Origin: Methanomassiliicoccaceae archaeon | GTDB lineage: Archaea > Thermoplasmatota > Thermoplasmata > Methanomassiliicoccales > UBA472 | Assembly (NCBI GenBank): GCA_016919565.1 | Contig: JACXTO010000101.1 | Coordinates: 1-5,541, forward strand | DNA: 5,541 nt | Reading direction: 5' to 3' | In this document: positions 1-5,541 of the stretch, one piece after another | How the letters are laid out: each line of letters starts with the position of its first letter | How positions within the stretch are numbered: the first letter of the stretch is position 1 | The notes under the pieces: generated by a model | Told to the model about the DNA's origin: nothing | The model's database searches: none | What the model saw: only the letters and a program-made list of their open reading frames with translations | Translations under genes and position numbers: made by a program

Positions 1-1306
1 GACGACCGCGCTTGTAGAGCTTCAGCGGAGCGGGCAGTACGATCTTCCCCAGGGTGCGGGAGATCATCGCGCCGCCGTGTTTGACATATTTAGGAAGAAT
101 GCGAGATATTCCGTGGTAGATCTTGTCGCTGAAGCGCATCAGACCCGGAGTGATGACGCTCAGGATGAAGCAGAAAGCGCCCGCGAACGGATACAGCTCC
201 GCACCCTTGGTCGCGTTCACGGCCGTCGAACCCACGCTAGCATACATCACCGATTCCGCCCCTCGGCCGCACATGGATGCGCCCATCGAGGTCGCCGCCC
301 TTCCGGAGAAGCCGAGCAGGTATGCGAGGGCGCCAGTTACCAGCAGGTCCCCGATGATGACCAACGGCACGGCGATCACGACGATCCAGAAGACGCTCGG
401 AAACATCGCTGGATCGATCAGCATTCCAAAGAGCACGAAGAATATGGCAACGAAGGCGTCCCGGATGGAACCTAGCTTGGTCTCCAGGCGGCTGGATATC
501 TTAGTCTCGGCGAACACCATGCCCATGAAGAAGGCGCCAATGATCGAAGGGACGCCGCAGAATTCGGCCAGGGCTGAGGATATGAACACCATCCCCAGGC
601 CGAATAATACGAAAAGCTCATCGCTCTTGATCTTGGCCAGATGCCCCGAGACCCGGGGAATGACCCAGACCGCGATGAAGATGAAGAACGCATAGAATGC
701 GCCGACCCCTATCAGCAGGCTTATCATGTCAGGGCCGCCCAGCCCGACCCCTCCGGATTTGATCACCAAGCCGCCGGCGATGGTCAGGAGGATCATCGAC
801 ACGAAGTCCTCGACCACCACCATCCCCAATAGGAACTCGGTCTCTGGATTGCTGAACTTCTGCAGTTCCATCAACGATTTCCCGGTGATGGCCGCGGATC
901 CCATGGCCACAACTCCGGCCAGGAACACGGTGTCCACTAACGGCCAACCGAGGGCGAGCCCGATCATGATCCCGATGAACATATCAAGGCCGGTATTCAC
1001 CAACGCCAGGAGTATCGCTGGCGCCTTGGTCCTCTTGAGTTTCGTTATCGAGAACTCCAGGCCAACGAAGAACATCAGCAATGTCAGCCCGATCTTCGAC
1101 ATGTAGTCGATGAAGGTCGTGTCGCCCACGAACCCGTTGTACTGCATGCCGAACAGTTCGAAGTTCATGTGCGGACCGATGAAGATGCCAGCGATGATGA
1201 ACCCGATGATGACGCTCTGCTTGGCCCGGGACGCGATGGCTGCACCTATGAATGCGACCAGCATTATCAGACCGATCTCTAGCATGACCTCTTGCGCTGC
1301 GACCAT
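1..1306 (-). CDS. Monovalent cation:proton antiporter, CPA2/Kef-type (3' end cut by window edge)
   Basis: The reading frame starts with ATG at 1306-1304 and stays open for 435 codons to the left edge, so the C-terminus is missing. The product is strongly hydrophobic, with about 12 predicted membrane segments between residues 8 and 392, as in the Na+/H+ exchanger fold that swaps Na+ or K+ for H+ across the cytoplasmic membrane. Family marks include LMFFVGLEFS (77-86), the core acidic pair Glu166-Asp167 in MVVVEDFVSM, SIIGAFFMGMVFAET (254-268, the Kef-like 'GAFxxGxxxAE' helix) and GRGAESV (347-353), whose Arg348 could be the usual basic core residue. After the last helix come about 43 basic-rich residues. 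Whether a TrkA-N or other regulatory domain follows cannot be seen. An in-frame TGA at 1393-1391 with no ATG, GTG or TTG before 1306 makes Met1 the first possible start. Met8 (1285) is an alternative, because the first strong helix begins there. No good Shine-Dalgarno precedes either. The ion (Na+ or K+) is not decidable. Confidence 0.93.
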   Translation of the reverse strand, partial: MVAAQEVMLEIGLIMLVAFIGAAIASRAKQSVIIGFIIAGIFIGPHMNFELFGMQYNGFVGDTTFIDYMSKIGLTLLMFFVGLEFSITKLKRTKAPAILLALVNTGLDMFIGIMIGLALGWPLVDTVFLAGVVAMGSAAITGKSLMELQKFSNPETEFLLGMVVVEDFVSMILLTIAGGLVIKSGGVGLGGPDMISLLIGVGAFYAFFIFIAVWVIPRVSGHLAKIKSDELFVLFGLGMVFISSALAEFCGVPSIIGAFFMGMVFAETKISSRLETKLGSIRDAFVAIFFVLFGMLIDPAMFPSVFWIVVIAVPLVIIGDLLVTGALAYLLGFSGRAATSMGASMCGRGAESVMYASVGSTAVNATKGAELYPFAGAFCFILSVITPGLMRFSDKIYHGISRILPKYVKHGGAMISRTLGKIVLPAPLKLYKRGR

Positions 1307-1429
1307 TCTTCCGACGCTTCCCTTGAGCCCTGCCTCGAGCCGCCACCACTTCGTCTGTTTGCGGCGCTGCCCGAGCCTGTCTTGGTCAAGTCAAAGACCT
1401 CTCTCAAATTGGCGACCGACCAATGAGTG

Positions 1430-1445
1430 TCACCAGTTTCGGTGA
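1430..1445. repeat. Short inverted repeat, 5-bp arms
   Basis: The arms tcacc (1430-1434) and ggtga (1441-1445) are perfect reverse complements around a 6-base spacer, agtttc. It is too short to call a terminator or an operator. It could be a weak hairpin in the 5' leader of a long antiporter transcript, or chance. Confidence 0.3.
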
Positions 1446-1452
1446 GCCCGCA

Positions 1453-1468
1453 ATCTTGCGATCAAGAT
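1453..1468. repeat. Inverted repeat, 6-bp arms, possible operator
   Basis: ATCTTG (1453-1458) and CAAGAT (1463-1468) form a perfect inverted repeat around the 4-base spacer cgat, in the control region between the two transporter genes. The size and symmetry would suit a dimeric helix-turn-helix regulator. It lies about 154 bases upstream of the ATPase start and about 147 upstream of the antiporter start, almost midway between them. No second copy of the full palindrome is visible in the window, so function is unproven. Confidence 0.35.
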
Positions 1469-1511
1469 ATGCAACAGGCTCAGTGCATCCCAATCCGTGA
1501 AGATACTAATG

Positions 1512-1521
1512 GATATAAAAG
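1512..1521. promoter_or_regulatory. TATA-like element readable on both strands
   Basis: The plus strand reads GATATAAAAG and the minus strand CTTTTATATC, so either direction resembles an archaeal box A. Read leftward it would start RNA near 1490 and give the antiporter a leader of about 180 bases. Read rightward it would start RNA near 1540-1545, giving the ATPase a leader of about 80 bases as a second promoter. The direction cannot be decided from sequence alone. I favour leftward use, since the ATPase has a better-placed box of its own and I see no equally good box nearer the antiporter. Confidence 0.4.
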
Positions 1522-1588
1522 AACTCTCCAGGATCGATATTGCCAGATGAGTTGAGCGATGGCCGTGATCAAGCCTCGTATAGATGAG

Positions 1589-1597
1589 TTATATTAA
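1589..1597 (+). promoter_or_regulatory. Archaeal TATA box for the ATPase-rtcA transcript (leaderless start)
   Basis: TTATATTAA lies in locally AT-rich sequence with its centre 29 bases before the ATPase ATG. Archaeal TATA boxes are centred about 26-27 bases upstream of the transcription start, so RNA would begin near 1619-1620, within about three bases of the start codon. No Shine-Dalgarno-like sequence precedes the ATG (tcatcccagattga). Both facts point to a leaderless mRNA. Confidence 0.55.
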
Positions 1598-1621
1598 TCC
1601 GGAGTTCTCATCCCAGATTGA

Positions 1622-4381
1622 ATGGCAGACAAATGGTATTGCGAGACTGCAGATGAGGTGCTGAGCCGTCTCGGCTCCTCTGCTGAAGGCATCAGCGAGA
1701 TTGAGGCCCGCACCAGATTGGAACGGGATGGTCCAAACGAGATCGCTCTGGGAAAAGGGATCTCGCCATTGCGAACCTTCCTAGCGCAGTTCAAGAATGT
1801 CATGGTCGTCATCCTGATCATCGCCGCGGGCATATCCGTCAGCCTCGGCATCATCAACAATTCTGCAGAGGAATGGCTTGATGCCGGGGTCATCACCGTC
1901 ATCGTCCTTCTTAACGCGATCCTAGGCTTCGTGCAGGAGTACCGGGCAGAGAAGACCATCGAGGCGCTAAAGAGCATGGCGGCACCCAAGGCGAACGTCG
2001 TTCGAGACGGGAAAATGGCTCAGGTCGAATCGCGGGACCTCGTCATCGGGGATGTCATCGTTCTCGCCGCTGGTGACAAGGTCCCGGCGGACGGCCGGCT
2101 TATCGAGGCGATGAACCTCAAGGTCAACGAGGCCTCGCTGACCGGAGAATCTGTGCCGGTGCTGAAGGGCGAGAGCTGCGTCGCTGAGGACTCCACAATT
2201 TTCGACCGGACGAACATGATCCATGCTGGTACCATTGTCGAATACGGGAGGGGACGGGCGGTCGTCACTTCCACCGGCATGTCGACCGCCATCGGCAGGA
2301 TCGCCAAGCTGGTCGAAGAGAGGGACGATGAGACCCCTCTGCAAAAGAAACTGGCTCGCCTCGGGAAGCAGCTCGGGGTGATGGTTCTCGGGACCTGCAT
2401 CTTCATCTTCGCGATCGGACTGCTGCAGAACATAGCCGTGGACAAGATGCTGCTGACCTCCATCAGCCTGGCCGTGGCGGCGATCCCAGAGGGCCTTCCG
2501 GCAGTGGTGACCGTGTCGTTGGCCCTGGGCCTGCAGCGGATGGCGAAGCGGAACGCGGTGGTGCGCCATCTGCCGGCGGTGGAGGCGCTGGGTTCCGCCA
2601 CGGTGATCTGCACCGATAAGACCGGCACGCTGACCAAGGGCGAGATGAACATACGCGAGATCGAGGTGGGCAAGCGCATCGAGGTCACCGGGGAGGGATT
2701 CATACCACTGGGCGAATTCATCCATGAAGGCTCGGCTCTGGACCCGAGCCTGGAACCGCGATTGGACAAGCTACTGCTGGCGGGCGCGCTATGCAATGAC
2801 GCGAGATTGGAGCAGGAAGAGGGCCAATGGAAGGTGCGTGGGGACCCCACTGAGGGCACCCTTCTGGTCACGGCGAGGAAAGCTGGCAAGGACATCGAGA
2901 TGCTGAACAAGGAATGGCCCCGCATCTACGAGGTGCCTTTCGACTCCAGCCGCAAGAGGATGATCACTGTACACGAGCACGAAGGGAAGAGGTTCGCCTA
3001 TCTCAAGGGGGCGACAGAAGCTGTCCTCGCCATCTGCACCCAGAGAATGGGCGAAGACGGGATCGGACCGCTGGACGATCGGGAACGCAGCTCAATGCTA
3101 GCTCAGACAGAGGATATGGCGCAACGCGCCCTCCGCGTCCTTGCGATCGGCTACCGAGAGCTTGATGCCAACGTTGAGTTGAGCGAAAATAGCCTGGAGC
3201 GGGACTTCATCTTCCTCGGCCTGGTGGGCATGCTCGACGCGCCCCGAAGGGAGGCTCTCGAGGCGGTCGCCAAATGCAAGCGCGCTGGCATCCGGGTCAT
3301 TATGATCACCGGGGATCACGAGCTGACCGCTCGGGCGATCGCCACCGAGCTGGGCATCGCGGAGGAAGGGGCAGAGGTCATCGGCGGCAAGGAGCTGGAG
3401 ACGATCGACCTTGACCAGCTGGCCTTGCGGCTTAAGAAGGTCTCGGTCTTCGCTAGGGTCGCCCCCGAGCACAAGATGAAGATCGTGGAGGCCTTGCAGC
3501 GCAACAATGAGATAGTAGCCATGACTGGCGACGGGGTGAACGACGCACCGGCGCTGAACAAGGCGGACATCGGCATCTCCATGGGGATCACCGGAACCGA
3601 TGTGGCGAAGGAGTCCTCGGAGATCATCCTCATCGATGACAATTTCGCTTCGATAGTGAACGCAGTGGAGGAGGGGCGGGGGATCTACGCCAACATCCGG
3701 AAGTTCGTGGCGTTCCTGCTCGCCTGCAACGCCGGGGAGGTCACCGTAATGTTCCTGGCGATGCTGGTTTTCGCCGACCCCCTCATCCTGCCGTTCCTCC
3801 TGCCGATCCAGATCCTATGGGTCAACCTGGTGACCGATGGCTTTCCGGCGCTGGCGTTGGGACTGGAGCGCACCTCCCCCGACGTGATGGACCAGCCGCC
3901 CCTGGACCCCAAGGCTCCGCCAGTGAGCCGGGCGATGGTCTTCGGCATCATCGCTATCGCCTTGGCAATGACCTTCTCCGTGCTGGTGGCCTTCCAGCTT
4001 GAGTACATGCGATCCATCAACATTCTGGGATTGAGCAATGCTGATGCGATCGAACATGGCCGGACGGTCGCGTTCTGCACCCTGGTCATGGCGCAGCTGT
4101 TCTACGCGCTCTCCGCACGCTCGGCCGACAAGACCCTGTGGCGGCTCGGCCCGTTCAGCAACCGAAAGCTGGTGCTGGCGATCCTGGTCTCGCTTGGATT
4201 GCAATTGTTCGTGGTATACACCCCTGGCATCAATGGCATCTTCGGCAATGTCGCCCTGGACCCGCAGGCATGGCTCGTGATCCTGCCACTGGGTGCCCTG
4301 GCCATGGTTCTGAGCGAGGCGTGGAAGGCGGTACGCAGTCGCCGTTCCAACAAGAATCGCACCGCCGGGGAAGGGATATGA
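1622..4381 (+). CDS. P-type cation-transporting ATPase, P2A calcium-pump-like
   Basis: This is a complete 919-residue ATP-driven cation pump of the cytoplasmic membrane, the usual length for prokaryotic P2A pumps. In order: N-terminal cation-ATPase domain (about 5-55), M1-M2 (about 58-106), actuator domain with TGES (174-177), M3-M4 with PEGL (289-292), phosphorylation motif DKTGTLT with Asp332, nucleotide-binding domain with KGA (462-464), then MITGD (561-565) and TGDGVNDAP (635-643) of the P domain, and M5-M10 (about 692-902). The cation ligands match the SERCA pattern: Glu290 in M4, Asn703 and Glu706 in M5 (NAGE), Asn735, Thr738 and Asp739 in M6 (NLVTD). This favours Ca2+ (possibly Mn2+) over Na+/K+ or H+. 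The M8 position equivalent to SERCA Glu908 appears to be Gln825. An in-frame TGA directly abuts the ATG, so 1622 is the earliest start, and the N-terminus is normal for the family. The stop overlaps the rtcA start. The substrate is inferred. Confidence 0.96.
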   Translation: MADKWYCETADEVLSRLGSSAEGISEIEARTRLERDGPNEIALGKGISPLRTFLAQFKNVMVVILIIAAGISVSLGIINNSAEEWLDAGVITVIVLLNAILGFVQEYRAEKTIEALKSMAAPKANVVRDGKMAQVESRDLVIGDVIVLAAGDKVPADGRLIEAMNLKVNEASLTGESVPVLKGESCVAEDSTIFDRTNMIHAGTIVEYGRGRAVVTSTGMSTAIGRIAKLVEERDDETPLQKKLARLGKQLGVMVLGTCIFIFAIGLLQNIAVDKMLLTSISLAVAAIPEGLPAVVTVSLALGLQRMAKRNAVVRHLPAVEALGSATVICTDKTGTLTKGEMNIREIEVGKRIEVTGEGFIPLGEFIHEGSALDPSLEPRLDKLLLAGALCNDARLEQEEGQWKVRGDPTEGTLLVTARKAGKDIEMLNKEWPRIYEVPFDSSRKRMITVHEHEGKRFAYLKGATEAVLAICTQRMGEDGIGPLDDRERSSMLAQTEDMAQRALRVLAIGYRELDANVELSENSLERDFIFLGLVGMLDAPRREALEAVAKCKRAGIRVIMITGDHELTARAIATELGIAEEGAEVIGGKELETIDLDQLALRLKKVSVFARVAPEHKMKIVEALQRNNEIVAMTGDGVNDAPALNKADIGISMGITGTDVAKESSEIILIDDNFASIVNAVEEGRGIYANIRKFVAFLLACNAGEVTVMFLAMLVFADPLILPFLLPIQILWVNLVTDGFPALALGLERTSPDVMDQPPLDPKAPPVSRAMVFGIIAIALAMTFSVLVAFQLEYMRSINILGLSNADAIEHGRTVAFCTLVMAQLFYALSARSADKTLWRLGPFSNRKLVLAILVSLGLQLFVVYTPGINGIFGNVALDPQAWLVILPLGALAMVLSEAWKAVRSRRSNKNRTAGEGI

Positions 4382-5403
4382 TCGATATCGACGGCTCGGA
4401 AGGGGAAGGGGGCGGGCAGATGCTGCGCACCGCGATCGCGCTCTCGGCCCTCACTGGCAAGCCGGTCCGGATCCGGAACATACGCGCCAATAGGCCTAAG
4501 CCAGGCTTGGCGGCGCAGCACCTCTGCGCGGTCCGGGGAGTGGCCGGCATATGTGACGCCCAGGTCGAGGGGGCAGAGGTCGGTTCCACCCAATTGCAAT
4601 TCATCCCGAACAAAGTGCGAGCGGGCAACTACAACTTGGATGTGGGCACGGCCGGGAGCATCACGCTTGTCCTCCAGGCTTGCATGCTCGCCTCCGCTGG
4701 AATCCCCGAGAAAATGAGATTCAGGATAGTCGGCGGGACCAACGTGCGCTGGTCGCCGCCCATCGATTTCTACGAGCGGTTGTTCTTCCCCAGGCTGGCC
4801 ACCCTCGGGTTCCGGGCGCAGATCACCGAGGTCCGCCGAGGCTTCTATCCCGAGGGGGGCGGGAGCGTCGAGGTCCGCTTCCAAGCGCCGCGGGAGGTGC
4901 GGCCAGTCGTCCTCATCGATAGGGGGAAAGCGCTGGGCGTTGAAGGCGTCTGCTTCACGCAGAACCTGCCAGAGCACGTGTGCCAAAGGGCCGTCGCTGC
5001 GGTCAGTAAGGACCTGCTGGGCGATGAGGTGAGGATGACGTCCACCAGGACGGATGGGCCTTCGGCCGGGGCAGGGATATTCCTCATGGCAAGGTATGAG
5101 AAGGCATCGCTTGCCGCGGACTCATTGGGAGAGAGGGGCGTTCCGGCGGAGCAGCTCGGGTCGTCGGCAGCAAGAGCGCTGAGGCAGGAAATGGACGGCC
5201 AGGGAACGCTGGACGTCCACGCGGCTGACCAATTGCTGCCGTATATGACTTTGGCCACTGGCCGCTCGGCCTTCAGAGTGCGGGAGATGACCGGCCACCT
5301 GAGCACCCAGATCGACCTGGTCCAGAGGTTCCTGGAAGTGAGGGTGGAGTCGTTCGTGACCGATGGGGCGACCGAGGTCGCGGTCCATCCTAGCTGTACA
5401 TGA
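4378..5403 (+). CDS. rtcA: RNA 3'-terminal phosphate cyclase
   Basis: RtcA uses ATP, through an enzyme-AMP (His) intermediate, to convert RNA 3'-phosphate ends to 2',3'-cyclic phosphates. It is a cytoplasmic RNA-processing enzyme. The 341-residue product has the normal family length. It begins with the conserved N-terminus MIDIDGSEGEGGGQ, which fixes the start at 4378 even though the frame is open further upstream inside the ATPase gene. The family signature RGFYPEGGGSV is at 154-164, HAADQLLPYM at 281-290, and His307 (in GHLST) aligns with the adenylated His309 of E. coli RtcA. Arg17, Arg36, Arg39 and Gln47 line up with essential E. coli Arg21, Arg40, Arg43 and Gln51. The inserted small domain spans about 185-275. 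Thus the active site looks intact. The ATG overlaps the ATPase TGA (ATGA), with purine-rich ggggaaggg ending two bases before it, so translation is probably coupled to the pump. No rtcB ligase is in view. Confidence 0.95.
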   Translation: MIDIDGSEGEGGGQMLRTAIALSALTGKPVRIRNIRANRPKPGLAAQHLCAVRGVAGICDAQVEGAEVGSTQLQFIPNKVRAGNYNLDVGTAGSITLVLQACMLASAGIPEKMRFRIVGGTNVRWSPPIDFYERLFFPRLATLGFRAQITEVRRGFYPEGGGSVEVRFQAPREVRPVVLIDRGKALGVEGVCFTQNLPEHVCQRAVAAVSKDLLGDEVRMTSTRTDGPSAGAGIFLMARYEKASLAADSLGERGVPAEQLGSSAARALRQEMDGQGTLDVHAADQLLPYMTLATGRSAFRVREMTGHLSTQIDLVQRFLEVRVESFVTDGATEVAVHPSCT

Positions 5404-5541
5404 CGTTGGTCGTTTTCCTTCTGCCCAGCTCCTCTTCGGTGGCGGCCTTCTTGTTTATCTCCTTGAGCGTCTCCTCGATAAGCGAAGCCTCCTTCAGCAG
5501 TGGCTTGAGGTCCAGCTCCACATGCAGCAGCAGGCGGTCGA
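5390..5541 (-). CDS. Unrecognised protein, C-terminal 49 residues only
   Basis: The minus-strand frame enters from the right edge and ends with TAG at 5392-5390, so the start lies outside the window. The visible part begins DRLLLHVELDLKPLLKEA, continues with Leu/Ile at helix-like spacing among many Lys and Glu residues, and ends in RRKTTNVMYS. It therefore looks like an amphipathic or coiled-coil helical tail of a soluble protein. No in-frame ATG occurs early enough to start here. Codon use (AAG, GAG, CTC, CTG, ATA, AGG) matches the neighbouring genes, which supports a real gene. It converges on rtcA, with the last 14 bases of each overlapping. I do not recognise the family. The short length seen keeps confidence moderate. 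Confidence 0.6.
   Translation of the reverse strand, partial: DRLLLHVELDLKPLLKEASLIEETLKEINKKAATEEELGRRKTTNVMYS

Larger units (their letters stand above)
1307..1621. other. Divergent intergenic control region
   Basis: These 315 bases separate the antiporter (leftward) from the ATPase (rightward) and hold no convincing gene on either strand. The half next to the ATPase is clearly more AT-rich than the flanking genes. It contains two TATA-like elements (1512-1521 and 1589-1597), a perfect 6-bp inverted repeat (1453-1468), a 5-bp one (1430-1445) and a 9-base direct repeat, agatgagtt, at 1545-1553 and 1582-1590. Promoters for both flanking genes must lie here unless the antiporter is read from further away. 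No tRNA-like cloverleaf or recognisable riboswitch core is visible. Confidence 0.7.

Noticed and set aside
123..695. 190-codon plus-strand open frame, with others at 726-1106 and 1110-1445
   Set aside because: They lie antisense to the antiporter, whose frame reads through with clear family motifs. Their products are rich in Met, Pro, Ser and Arg, with no domain or promoter, as expected of shadow frames in GC-rich coding DNA.
1373..1481. Inverted repeat gagcctgt (1373-1380) and acaggctc (1474-1481)
   Set aside because: The arms are only 8 bp and lie 93 bases apart with no supporting structure between them. A chance match is likely.
2020..2925. 301-codon minus-strand open frame inside the ATPase gene, and a 252-codon one at 1967-2725
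   Set aside because: Both are antisense to the intact ATPase, are low-complexity in composition and show no recognisable motif. High GC makes long antisense open frames common.
4138..4377. An upstream start for rtcA adding 80 N-terminal residues
   Set aside because: The frame is open, but the extra residues are Gly/Pro/Arg-rich translation of the ATPase gene in another frame. The family's conserved N-terminus begins exactly at the ATG at 4378.
4102..4986. 294-codon minus-strand open frame across the ATPase-rtcA junction
   Set aside because: It spans the ends of two well-supported plus-strand genes, and its Arg/Pro/His-rich product shows no domain. It is a shadow frame.
5404..5425. Short T-rich stretch (gttttccttct) after rtcA as a possible archaeal terminator
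   Set aside because: The longest T run is four, and the stretch lies within the coding sequence of the opposing gene. This is too weak to call.

Overview
The window looks like archaeal chromosome, probably from a GC-rich euryarchaeon or Thermoplasmatota-type lineage. That placement is an inference from several signs. Arg AGG and Ile ATA codons are common in all the genes. A TATA-box-like element sits so close to the ATPase start that the mRNA would be leaderless. The RNA cyclase has the length and signature typical of archaeal copies. No marker gene fixes the taxon. I see no mobile element, CRISPR array, tRNA or rRNA.

Layout. (1) 1-1306, minus strand: most of a monovalent cation:proton antiporter of the CPA2/Kef type. 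The whole membrane domain is present, and the C-terminal end runs off the left edge. (2) 1307-1621: a 315-base divergent intergenic region with two TATA-like elements and a few short inverted repeats. (3) 1622-4381, plus strand: a complete P-type (P2A, calcium-pump-like) ATPase of 919 residues with every catalytic motif intact. (4) 4378-5403, plus strand: a complete 341-residue RNA 3'-terminal phosphate cyclase (rtcA), whose ATG overlaps the ATPase stop codon (ATGA). (5) 5390-5541, minus strand: the last 49 codons of an unrecognised, probably helical protein. It converges on rtcA and overlaps its 3' end by 14 bases.

How they fit together. The antiporter and the ATPase are both membrane ion transporters, divergently transcribed from one shared control region, which would allow joint response to ionic conditions. 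The ATPase and rtcA almost certainly share an mRNA and are probably translationally coupled, although ion pumping and RNA end processing have no obvious functional link. Each gene looks like a conserved family member. I found no convincing undescribed system. The points most worth a second look are the pump-cyclase coupling, the altered cation-site residue in the pump, and the promoter layout.
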